DNA of 64,000 nucleotides, from positions 213,501 to 277,500 of the forward strand of contig JAKOGI010000567.1 of the NCBI GenBank assembly GCA_029747015.1, read 5' to 3'. Positions within the stretch are counted from its first letter, which is position 1, and each line of letters begins with the position of its first letter. The position numbers and the translations under genes were made by a program. Source of the DNA: Carnegiea gigantea (Eukaryota; Streptophyta; Magnoliopsida; Caryophyllales; Cactaceae). Positions 49,501-59,329 of this stretch are shown here, piece after piece. The notes beneath the pieces are model-generated. The model made no database searches. It was not told the origin of the DNA and was given only the letters and a program-made list of their open reading frames with translations.

Positions 49501-52500
49501 AGTTCTTCCTTCGGACTTGGATTTATCATGCTCGTATTACATAAGTTGACAAACCTCCCTTCCTCTTTGTCTTCTGAGACTTATGGTAATCATTCTGTCC
49601 AAGGAAAATGCACTGAACTTTTGTATTCATATTATATTATAATCTATCCTTGAGTTTGGCTACATGGCTACAGTCGCCTTTCTATTTTTGTGCTTTGCTT
49701 TCATATATAGAGATTTATATGAGTATTTACTCTTTTGCAGCCATTGGATCCTTCTATGTCAGTTTATAAAGGGTATGGATTATCTAAGGAGGCAGAATCT
49801 TATTTAGTTTCACATGGGCTTAAGCAAGCATGCTTTTCAATTGGTGCATCTGATGTGCAAGATGGGCTTTTTGGTGCGCTCTCTGTTTGCCCATTTCAGG
49901 TAAAAGGAAAAGTTAAAGTGTATTCTAATTGTATTTCATCAGTGTGAAGCATTTATTGGAAATGATGTCGGAAATGACACAGTGTTTCTGGAAAAAGCTT
50001 CAATGAAGATGTTGTTTGTTCTGCTTGACTTTTTCTTTCCCTTGCATACTGCTTTGTGTAAAGCTCAATTTCTTTATCTTCTAAATTTGCCATTTCTGCA
50101 AGCTCCTCTGATTTTTTAAATTTTTTAAATTTATTTTTGCAGGATGCCATTGGATCAACCTCTTCCTTAGGATGCCCAATGCAGGGTGTTCTGCTGACCA
50201 ATATGGAGAGGAACCAGAATCATGTCTGATTCTATAACTGCTCTGAATTAGCAAAAACCTGGGCTGTGGTTACAATTTAACGTGATGTTTTCAAACTGTT
50301 GTATTTTTCTTGAAGGTTGCTGTCGGATTGAAATCATTGCCAGCCAGTCAGCAGAAACCTGTTCCATTAAGGATCTATGCTGAGCCTCAACACCAGGTTT
50401 GCCCTATTCGTATTATTGTAAATTTCTTCCATTAAAGTTTACGAAGATCTGTCTTGCTGCTGCCCCTCATGAGGAGACCCTTCATTATTGTGTTCTAGAG
50501 CTGCACGAGGGCATTGATTTCTTGAGCTTAATCTGTTGTTCTGCAGGTTTCTGTTGAATCAAGTTCTTTTGTGGGTAATTCTCAAAAGAGACCCATTGAG
50601 TCAAAGAATTATGTACAGCCACAACAGTCGGTTCCCTCTGGTTGTGTAAGTCTTGCGGCTATCAAGATCACCTAGAAATTTGTTTGGACTTCATGCTGTC
50701 ATCTAATGAACAATCTTCCTTCGCTTGTGGGCTTGTTTTAGTGCCACTGGGACTATGTTGGTGAAGGTCCCTTTAATCGGATGTCTGCTCCCGAGAGTGA
50801 ATTCAACCTTGCTTGTGTGACAAGCTGCTGAGCCCCCTTCTGAAAATGCTCTTGTTTCATGAAGCCCAAACTGTCATTTTGCAGCCTTTCTGTGGTCAGA
50901 GACATAGCATTTGAATAGCTAGAAGATGCTTTTAGATTTTTAAACTATACTGTGCAGCAATAGTATCCTAAAGTGCCACCAATGGCAAGATTCCTTTTTT
51001 TTGGGGGGGGGGTCGGGAGTGTTTGGAAGTACGTGACCTTTCTCCTACAATTGAATTACAGAGAGATTGTTACTTGACACTTATTCAAGTATAAAACTAT
51101 GTTTATCACGATAGATTCAGTTACAGTTAGGACATAGTATGAGTTTCTTGGGACTGTTCTTGCTGGTCTCTTACCAGCTAAATGCATGCAAATCAATGCC
51201 ATTACTAGAACAAAGTAGTGAATATGCTTGCCTGCCAATTAATGAAACTGCATGGCCATTTGGGCCGTCAATTTTTGCAGTTTCCAGTTAGAGAAATAAA
51301 TAGGCCCCCCCTGTTTGTGGTTCATGTGACCATGCATATGGATTATCTCTTCAACGGTAATTTAGTGTCCTTGTGACTGCAAGCATGGTACCTTTGTGTT
51401 GGGAATTGTGATTAATTTTTGTTTTCTATGAGCACAGAAATCTTGTATCATTGAATTTGATGGAGCTTCAAAAGGAAATCCTGGACTAGCCGGTGCAGGA
51501 GCTATTCTGCGTGCTACAGATGGAAGTGAGGTATATGGGAGCTCTTATCTTTGCTGTGACTGCCATTTATTTGGTTGCTATCACATTATTTTACTTAATC
51601 CTTTTCTTCTCAGATTTGGAGATTGCGGGAAGGTGTAGGACTTGCAACTAATAATGTTGCTGAATATCGAGCCGTGATTTTGGGTTTGAGAACAGCTTTG
51701 GAGAAAGGATTCCAGCGTGTGCATGTCCAGGGGGACTCTCAACTTGTTTGCTGTCAGGTTTGTCATTTACTTACGCTTTATATTATCAGTATAGCTATTA
51801 ATTTGGACAATTTTGCCTTAACCATGTAGCACCTTGTCACTCGTGAGGGCACCTTAGTGTTTTTTTTTTTTTTTTTGGGGGGGGGGGGGGGGGAGCTTGG
51901 GATGGAAGAGAGGGGAACCTCTTCTTGCCAAGTGCCTCTAGTGGGATTTGGACACTTTATGCTCTGGATTCCTTTGGTGGTTGGTCAATACAAGCATGTG
52001 ATGCTTATGAAATATAGGACATCAATTTGTAGACTGACATAGGGTTCGTCTGCTGGTTGGAGATGCACTGGTGCAGCGCCCTATCATGAGAATTTCTTTG
52101 AGACCTGGCAGGAATGCTGTGCAGGAGAGGTTTCTCCTGTAGGCTATATAATCCTTGCTTGAGTTCTTTTTCACCAGTCTGAGGTCAGAAGATGTGAGGC
52201 CACAGAATGGGTTTCCTTACCTGATATTAAAAAGAAAAAAGAAAGAAAAACAGATGTCATTCAAGGTTTATCCATCAATCATCCCCCCCCCCCCCCCTTT
52301 TTTTGTTCTCATGAGGGTAATGTTGGATGTTCCAGATTCAGGGTAAATGGAAAACAAAGAATGAGAACATGGCCAACCTGTGCAAAGTGGCAAAGGAACT
52401 GGCAAAGAAGTTTGTATCATTTGCTATTGAACAGGTTCCTAGGGTGAGTTTTTGAATTCATGGGTGCAAATGTTCTAGTTTTTGCCTTTTTCATTGTCAA

Positions 52501-53812
52501 AGGATGTGTAGCAGGAACCTTCTAATCTCTGAACTTTCCGGCAGGTCTTCAGAAAGATAAGCACTTCTCTAGCTCTGCTTATTTCACGTAATACTTTCCA
52601 GCAAAGAACATTTAAAGAAGGGTGTAGTTCTCTGATATCTCGTGTGAAACAACAATATCTTGTGGCCTCCTTTCCCAGAATAAGTATTTCCTTCTGAGCG
52701 ACAAGGATCTCAGGAGCCTTTTTGAGTAAATATAAAAACCTTGAAGTTCAACAATGCTGTCATGTTTAAAACAGAAAAGATACGAAGACATACTTCGTTT
52801 CTTGAGGCAAATGTAGGAGCAAGAGAAAATCACGTTCGCCCCCTCTAGCCCTTGCACAATCACTTAAGGGTTATGAAAGTGTTTGTTTACCCTTCCACAT
52901 ATTAGCTTCCATTCCCCTAAATTGAAACTACTTGCACTCTGCAGCCCTCTGTGATGCCAATTTCCAACATCGGAAATGTTAAGATGTGCTAAATGTTCTG
53001 GTGGAAAGTGGATGAATCCTGCTTTATGCATTTGTAAAATGCAGCAAATCAATGACAAAACCACTGATGGAAAGTGGATGAATCCTGCTTTATGCATTTG
53101 TAACTTGCAGCAGATCAATGACAAAACCACTAGTCAATTCAAGGGGAAAAATTTTCCACTTTGTCTTGATGTTCCCAATCTCTTGGCCTCCTCCTACCCT
53201 CTCTTGTTTCTTTTTTCGCAAGGTCAATGCTGCAAAATTCTGTCTACTATGCTATTTGTACTGTTCATTTTGGTCAAACACCCGTCCGTGACAGTTGAAC
53301 ACTTAATTTAGGCCAATGACACATCCACATGACATACCTAAGGTGGGGAAGATGAATGATATTAGCCAACTTGTGAGGCTAGTGAAGTAATCGATCCTAT
53401 TTATTTTAAAAAAGTGATTTCATTGATCAGTATAAAGCTTGAAAAAGGAAAAATAAAGTAGGACGTTCTATTGGTGGCATAACCTAGGTTTGACTGTCTT
53501 TTCATCTGTCAGGAATTTAATTCTGATGCTGATGTTCAAGCAAATCGAGCAATTAGATTGAGAGGTTGATGCACATTTACTCTTTCTTTTTTATACTGGT
53601 GCTAGTTGACTCTATGAAGCTTTTTGGGGTTGGTACTTGGTGAATCTCGCCATAGATAGGTCTATCTCTGGAGACCTTCATCACTCCCTCCCTAACCAAC
53701 CCCCCCCCCCCAAAAAAGGGAAAAATACAGAGACATTTGCTTTTTCTGTTGGCCTTATAGCGTGTGTATATTTTGTTGTGCAGATGGCGAAGTTGAAATG
53801 GAGATTAGTTGA
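44097..53812 (+). CDS. RNH1: plant RNase H1 with N-terminal hybrid-binding domain (10 coding exons)
   Basis: Ribonuclease H1 cleaves RNA in RNA/DNA hybrids (R-loops, primers). Proposed exons: 44097-44195, 49741-49899, 50143-50185, 50344-50396, 50547-50645, 51438-51530, 51614-51757, 52336-52443, 53513-53564, 53784-53812, all GT-AG, giving about 292 residues, a usual length for the family. Residues 7-55 form the viroplasmin-type hybrid-binding domain ([24 protein letters not shown]). A linker of about 95 residues follows. Residues 152-280 are the catalytic RNase H fold: [10 protein letters not shown] (Asp159), [11 protein letters not shown] (Glu199), VQGDSQLV (Asp223), NSDADVQAN (Asp273), so the four metal-binding acids are all present. 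The start was chosen because it begins directly before the first domain in an open exon. No transit peptide is visible, which would fit a nuclear form; an upstream exon with a targeting sequence cannot be excluded. Linker exons 3 and 4 are the least certain. The symbol denotes the family, not a specific paralogue. Confidence 0.9.
44945..46202 (-). mobile_element. 5'-truncated LINE in intron 1, antisense to the gene
   Basis: Minus-strand translation gives, in order: [20 protein letters not shown] and [18 protein letters not shown] (about 46000-46190), [20 protein letters not shown] then [11 protein letters not shown] (RT zinc-binding domain, 45612-45740), [20 protein letters not shown] (about 45505-45565), and [20 protein letters not shown] (45330-45400). 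These are the post-RT parts of plant L1 ORF2. The 3' end is TTATCCAAAAAAATAAAGG on the minus strand near 44945-44965. TGACCAC occurs on both flanks (44936-44942 and 46202-46208), a possible short target duplication. Several stops and shifts show decay. Confidence 0.85.
46520..46552 (+). repeat. (GA)n microsatellite
   Basis: An uninterrupted run of about 16 GA dinucleotides in intron 1, followed by an impure GA/AAG-rich tract. Confidence 0.95.
46795..47460. mobile_element. hAT-like non-autonomous element in intron 1
   Basis: The left end TAGAGATGGCTATGAGTTGG and the right end CCACTGCCATCCCTA (reverse complement TAGGGATGGCAGTGG) form terminal inverted repeats of the TAGGGATGGCA type known from hAT elements. 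Sub-terminal segments in both orientations are rich in GGGTCC/GGACCC and CAGACCC words. No transposase frame. An 8-bp target duplication is not evident. A related terminus (TAGAAATGGTAGTGGGTCC) occurs alone at 48668. Confidence 0.7.
51857..51893 (+). repeat. T-run followed by G-run in intron 7
   Basis: About 16 T followed by about 16 G, in the intron after the VQGDSQLV exon. Such runs are unstable and error-prone in sequencing; length may not be exact. Confidence 0.8.
53002..53133 (+). repeat. 66-bp tandem duplication in intron 8
   Basis: TGGAAAGTGGATGAATCCTG...ATCAATGACAAAACCACT is present twice, at 53002-53067 and 53068-53133, with only a few differences. It lies in the intron before the last catalytic-Asp exon. 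Confidence 0.95.
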
Positions 53813-54554
53813 CCCCGTGCATAATCCATCCGTGCTTCAGCAGCTGTCCACGATAATGCACAATAAAAAGAGACAAGGTTGTTCATTGATGCTGGAAATT
53901 GTTGCTAGACTGAACTCTGAAGCTTATGTTAAGTGACATGACAAGGAGGATCACTTGCTGAGCTTGCCTTACATCCTATGATACCCATCTTCTATGTGTC
54001 GTAAATTCGTAGTCACCGTATGCTTTTTGAAGCAAATGCCCATGTTTTGGGACCACGAACGACGAAATCAGTAGAAAAGAGAGGTAAGCTGACGAATGAA
54101 AACGAAAAACAAACAGCAATTTTTTGTCGGCACGGTTAGGTCATATATAAATGAGTGTGTAGAAAACTAGTAAGTTGACAACGGATTAATCTAGTGAAAT
54201 ATTACTAGAAACAGAGTAAGCTGACCCATAAATTTAGAAGGGTTTTCAAATCACACTAAAATTTTCAGTGCAGTGTAGACGGATAGACAACACCATTAGG
54301 CTGCCTATGTTAGATGAAGTTCCAGTTCTAGTCCCTTGCAATGCTTTTGAAGTGAATTCCAAATTGCCTCTTAATGTTACAAAAAGTACGGAATTAAGCA
54401 ATTGACTTTTGTGATGCCTCCCACAACTTCCATAAGCTCACCTTTCTATTTTAGCTATGGAGCAGTGTTCAAACATTCATAGCCAAAGTGAAAGGCTTGG
54501 GTTTACTAGAAAAAGGGGGAATAATGGAATTTTATTTTTTTTAGGAAAAAAACG
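53813..54554 (+). other. 3' UTR and downstream flank of RNase H1 gene
   Basis: The sequence after the stop contains an AATAAA hexamer at 53862-53867, a candidate polyadenylation signal only 50 bases from the stop. No further gene is seen up to the MITE at 54555. Confidence 0.45.
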
Positions 54555-54712
54555 TTAAGGTGTATTCTTTTGGACTTATCATGAATACTTACCATCAGCA
54601 TTCAGTAAATTTCAATACAATTGAATAACTTCCATTGCAATTCAGCACAATTCAATACTATTAAGTACTTGTTGAAAATACCTAGTCATATTTTCTTTAA
54701 TTATTTAGCATG
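54555..54712 (+). mobile_element. left half of a Tourist-like MITE split by element F
   Basis: It begins TTAAGGTGTATTCTTTTGG then ACTTATCATGAATACTTACC, matching the terminus at 17531. The interior has TTCAATACAATT-like words. The right half is at 61611-61721. Outer flanks are TTA at both ends, as expected for PIF/Harbinger MITEs. Confidence 0.75.
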
Positions 54713-55917
54713 TGACGCATATTACAGTGATACTTCCCAAGGGAGAGAAGGTAATCAAATTACGAACACTTCAATCCTATATTTGTTCTCCCTTAACAAT
54801 CCAGAATTGGGCACCATTTTGAGTAACATCCTTGGTGGTGTTCCTGAGCCTTCTTATGAGGTGATCCTACTTTGGCGGGCTCCCTAAGAAGTCTTCTTTT
54901 GAAGAGTAAAGTCCATTTTGGTGATTGATAAAGCCAATTTGGATAACAGATCCAAAACAGTAGCTTACTCAGTTTGGGTTATTTTCTGTCCGGTTTGAAA
55001 GAAGTGGTTGCTTCTTGATCTTCAACCTAACTTAGGATTGATTTTATTGCTGGGGGGAGGGGGGTTTCTAACATCCTATTGTACCTTTTCCCATGCTTTA
55101 AAATCATCCCTAAATCAAGTCTAGCTTGAAAGAACAACTTGAACAAAATTGGCGTTACCCTGGGTTGTCCAATTCAAAACAAGCTGTTTTGAGTTTGCAA
55201 TGGTTTTTGCTACATCAAGAAGATTTGCTCACCTGCCTTCATGCTTGCTTGGTTCCTTAGATAGCCAAGAACACAATCATGAAGGTCCTGCAGCTTTTGA
55301 GAGCAACTTGGCCAATAATCAAAGAGAGAGATCTCTAGCTCCACTTGGATTGGCCAACCGCAAAGCAAGATCACATCAACAGCCTTCTCTCTCTCCCCGA
55401 TATGAAGTGGGCTTATTTGAATAGCTAATCATGTTCATGCTTAAGTTATTGTAAATTAAGCATAGATTTGCTAGACTCATACATTGTAATAAGCAAACTT
55501 ACTATCTGTTTAGGAAACAGTTTGTACTTAAGCTTGATTAAGGGTTTCCTAAGGATTAAGGCAACTCTTTTAGCGGGAAAAAGGCTTGGGCAAGTTATTT
55601 AAAGCCCTCCCCTTGCTGGTTGTAAGCCATAGTTGAATAGATTTGCTTAACTCCTAAACTCCATTGCTAAACTCAAAGTTCTCTCTCAAATCTCACTTAA
55701 CAAACTTTGATTTGCTTGTCAATCTGATTGGATTCTTTAATCTAAATCTGGTGGCTTTGCCTTTATGATTTTAGAAGGTGGACTCTTTTTATAGCTTTGA
55801 TGATGGCCGAGCCTTTAGCCGATCCATATCCTTTGTTCTTGCTGATTGACATTCTGATTTATCCCAACTGAAATTCCAGGAAAACCTTATTTGAGTTTTG
55901 ATTGAGCTCATGCATCA
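54713..55917 (+). repeat. 5' LTR of gypsy element F
   Basis: 1205 bp, starting TGACGCATATTACAGTG and ending GAGCTCATGCATCA (TG...CA). It matches 60427-61605 along its whole length, by eye at roughly 85-90%. Shared landmarks include TCCTTGGTGGTGTTCCT, TGGTTTTTGCTACATCAAGA, GAAGGTCCTGCAGCTTTTGA and GTTATTTAAAGCCCTCC, the last a likely TATA region near 55597. Confidence 0.92.
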
Positions 55918-55920
55918 AAG

Positions 55921-55932
55921 TGATATCAGAGT
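55921..55932 (+). other. primer-binding site of element F
   Basis: TGATATCAGAGT lies 3 bases after the 5' LTR. It is one base from TGGTATCAGAG, the usual complement of the initiator methionine tRNA 3' end used by many plant LTR elements. Confidence 0.75.
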
Positions 55933-56099
55933 AGAACCTGCTGAGTTTCTGTTTGCTTTCCTTGTTTTCCTCTATTTCTTAGCCGATACTTAGCCCAAAC
56001 ATGTTTTCCATAACTCCACAAAGAACCCTGCTGTTCAAACACACAACCCACCACAAGAACACCTCCATTTCTGAAAACTGATTCCTTAATTCCTGTTCC

Positions 56100-57165
56100 A
56101 TGTTCACGAGAGATGAAAGTCAATCTTCTCAGCCTAGAGTTCCTAGAAGGCTTACCCTCGAGGAGGCCCGTGAGATAGGGAGAGGGAATGTCATTCAATA
56201 ACTCCAAAGGATTGTCCATTCCTTGTCCACTGAAATCACTATTATCACCACCAGATTAGATAAAGTCCTTGCTAGGCTTAAGGATGATCCTAGAGGGAGA
56301 AGGAGAAGAAACTGTGGATCTCCTAGGGGTGATCCAATGCCTGCCACTTCTTTTCATCCCAAGATGAACATTCACCTAGAGGGAGAAGGAGGCTAGCTAA
56401 GAAGATGATTTGAGGGACATGAGATTTGCCCCTCCTAAATTTGAAGGTACTTTGAATCCAAATCATTACCTTGAATGGATTCAAACCTAAGAGAGATTCT
56501 TTGTTATCTAAGAATATCAGATGAAAAGGCTTTCAAGATCGTTGTCCTTAAGCTCAAAAAATATGCATCACTCAGGTATGAAAATACCAAGAGACAAAGA
56601 GCTAAGGAGGGGAGGTCACAGATTAGAACTTGGTCCAAACTAAAAAGACTCATGCATAAAAGATTTCTTCTTGATAATTACAAACATGACCTGTACCTTA
56701 GGGTATCATCATTAAATTTAGGGAAGCATGAGTATGGAAAAGTACATTTGTGAGTTTGAACAACTCCAGATCTATAGTGGTTTGGAAGAAGAAGAACAAC
56801 AAACTAGGGTAGGATTCCTCAGGGGACTTGATCTTAGTATTTCTAAGAAGGTTAAACTTCAGCTTTACTGGTCCTTTGAGGACATTTGCAAGTTGGCAAT
56901 TAAAGTAGAGAAACACTCCAAAAATGACATTTTACTAGTTCCTACTCATTGTCTAGTCCTCAAATAAAGTCTCAACTAGTCCCTAAGGCCAAGGCTATAT
57001 CCAAGGATAGTAAAGAATTAGATAAGTGGAAAAGCCTTATCAAAGAATTTCCTATGAAACTTAATGTCAAAAGATGTTTTAAGTGCCAAGACTATGGGCA
57101 CTTTCAAGCTGATTGTCCTAACAGGAAGGAACTCATCATCAAGGTGATGGAAGAAATTAATTAGA
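56100..57165 (+). pseudogene. gag of element F
   Basis: Frames contain a gag capsid region (WSKLKRLMHKRFLLDNYKHD at about 56632-56690, then YICEFEQLQIYSGLEEEEQQ and RVGFLRGLDLSISKKVKLQL, 56740-56865) and a CCHC zinc knuckle CFKCQDYGHFQADCPNRK (57077-57130) with all metal ligands present. Stops in the N-terminal part (56200-56480) and a frame change between blocks break the gene. Confidence 0.85.
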
Positions 57166-57194
57166 TTAACCTTGAATCTAGGGAAGAAGAAGGA

Positions 57195-57640
57195 GAATAC
57201 CTACTGAAGTGGGAGAGTTCCTAGTGCTCAAGAGGATCTTACATGCTGTGGAGGGATCCAAGGAGGAAATTCAAAAAGAGCATATCTTTCACTCCGGGTG
57301 CACCATTCAAGGGAAAGTATGTAGTTTAATCATTGATGGAGGTAGTTGTACCAATGTTACCTTAGTCCATTTAGTTGATAAACTTAAACTACCTACTGTT
57401 CCACACCCTAGGCCCTATTCACTTCAATGGCTTAAAAAGGGGAATGAAGTTCATGTGACTAGACAAGTTTTGATTGCCTACGCCATGGAAACCTTGAGGA
57501 TGAAGTACTTTGTGATGTGTTGCCTATGGATGCTTGCCATGTATTATTTAGCAGGCCATGCTAGTTTGATAAAGGAGCCATTCATCATGGTAAGTCTAAT
57601 GCCTACTTCTTTAAGGTTAAAGGCTGTAGTTACAGTCTAG
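57195..57640 (+). pseudogene. protease of element F
   Basis: An open frame with VCSLIIDGGSCTNVTLVHLV then DKLKLPTVPHPRPYSLQWL and VTRQVLIAYAM. IDGGSCTN is the protease active-site form commonly seen in this group of plant gypsy elements (DGG in place of DSG/DTG). The end after MYYLAG shifts frame relative to the usual LLGRPW. Confidence 0.8.
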
Positions 57641-57747
57641 CCTCTTTACCCCCAGCCAAATCTGAAACATCATACCTAACCAAGGGCAGGGAAACATAAG
57701 TGAGAAGACCTTGTTTATGAGTGAAGCATGGGTTGAGAGGTCCATAA

Positions 57748-58540
57748 GTGAGGGTGAACCAATTTATAAAGCAGAGGGACAGACACCTTTGGATCCAATT
57801 GTTTAACCTTGTTCATGAGGTTGAGGATGTTTTTCCTGATGATCTACCCTCGAGTTTGCCTCCAATTAGGGGAATTGAGCACCAAATTGACCTACTACTA
57901 GGGGTTGCCCTTCCACATAAGCCACCCTATAGGTGTAATCCTATGGAGACTAAGGTATTACAACGCTAAGCTCAAGAGCTTACTGATAAAGGGTATATTA
58001 GAGAAAGCATGAGTCCATGTTCTTTCCCGGCCTTACTTGCTCCAAAGAAAGATGGGACCATGAGAATGTATGGGGATAGTCGTGCTATTAACAACATTAC
58101 TATCAAGTATAGGTACCTATTTCTTAGACTTGATGATATGTTAGATGAATTACATGGTTCTAATGTGTATTCCCAGATTGACTTAAGGAGTGCTTATCAC
58201 CAAATCAGAATGAGGGTTGGGATGAGTGAAAAATAGCATTTAAAACCAAGCAAGGGCTATATAAGTGTCTTGTAATGTCATTTGGTAATCTAATGCCCCT
58301 AGCACTTTTATGAGAATTGATGAATAAGGTGCTTAAAACATTCATTGGTCATTTTGTTGTTGTATACTTTCATGATATCTTAGTTTACAGTCGAAATGAA
58401 GAGGAACACAAGCAACACCTAAAATAGCCTCTTAAGGTTCTAAGAGAGCAATAACTCTATGCCAAGATGGAAAAGTGTAAGTTCTTCACCCCATAGCTCA
58501 CCTTTCTGTGGTATGTGGTTTCTGTCAAGGGAATCCACAG
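57748..58540 (+). pseudogene. reverse transcriptase of element F
   Basis: VEDVFPDDLPSSLPPIRGIE, then [72 protein letters not shown] and AYHQIRM are all present. The catalytic box reads [20 protein letters not shown] (58361-58420), so the first Asp of the essential DD pair is His. Stops at about 57968 and 58234 and shifts after the latter further inactivate it. Confidence 0.9.
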
Positions 58541-58779
58541 TTGATCCAAGCAAAGTTGAAGCAATCCAAACCTGGCCTCAACCTAGGATAGTGATGCAGG
58601 TGAGGAGTTTTCAGGGTTTGGCTTCATTTTAAAGGAGGAATATCAAGGATTTCAGTTCTATTATGCCCCCTAGTACTGAATGCATGAAGACAGGGACGTT
58701 TGAGTGGATCAAGGCTGCTTAGAAGGCCTTTGAAACCATCAAACAAAAGCTTTGTTAATCACTAATTCTAGCACTCCCA

Positions 58780-59150
58780 AACCTTGAATATGTATTTGAG
58801 TTAGAGTGTGATGCCACTGGAGTGGGGATTGAGGCTATCCTAGTCCAATCTAAGAGGCCCATTGCTTATTTAAGTGAGAAGCTTAATGGCTCTAGATGTA
58901 ACTACGCCACCTATGATAAAGAATCCTATGCTATTGTGAGGGCCTTGACTCCTTGGGGTCAATACCTTAAGCCTAGGCTGTTTATTTCGCATTCGGATCA
59001 CCAAGCTTTCAAGTACATCAATAGCCAACATAAACTATAACAAGACATGCCAAGTGGGTAGAATTTTTGCAATCATTCAACTTTTTTTGCAAACAAAAAA
59101 GTGGGAAAGAGAATGTAGTGGCAGATGTCTCTCAAGGAGGAATGCTTTAC
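58780..59150 (+). pseudogene. RNase H of element F
   Basis: LECDATGVGIEAILVQSKRP, then IAYLSEKLNGSRCNYATYDK, ESYAIVRAL, LFISHSDHQAFKYINSQHKL and, in the next frame, AKWVEFLQSFNFFCKQKSGK followed by ENVVADVS. The order is that of gypsy RNase H, with the first Asp (CDAT) present. Broken by a stop at 59038 and a frame change. Confidence 0.85.
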
Positions 59151-59329
59151 TTTTTGTCTTGGAAGCAAAGGTTATTAGATTTCATTCCATTTAAGAACTT
59201 TGCAAATATGACTCTCATTTCAAGGAGATCTTGCAAGGAGATCTCAAGGGCAGTCCTTACACTATCCAGGAGGGATTTCTATTTAAGAACAACAACCATT
59301 GCATTCCAAAAATCCCTTTGAGAGAATTA

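Larger units (their letters stand above)
44196..49740 (+). other. intron 1 of RNase H1 gene, 5.5 kb, filled with transposon pieces
   Basis: The donor TTTCT|GTAATT and acceptor CTTTTGCAG|CCATTG join the two halves of the hybrid-binding domain in phase 0. It holds a LINE (about 44945-46200), a (GA)n run (46520-46550), a hAT-like element (46795-47460) and a second hAT-like terminus (48668-48700). The 120-codon frame at 48378-48740 (contains [20 protein letters not shown]) is not recognised and may be a fragment of another gene or chance. Confidence 0.8.

Noticed and set aside
53637..53936. 99-codon frame over the last exon of the RNase H1 gene
   Set aside because: The frame differs from that of the spliced gene and starts in the intron; a shadow.
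55149..55424. 91-codon frame in the 5' LTR of element F, with a related 61-codon frame at 60897 in the 3' LTR
   Set aside because: Both lie in the LTR repeat, the frame is not preserved to the same end, and no domain is seen. Similarity comes from being LTR copies.
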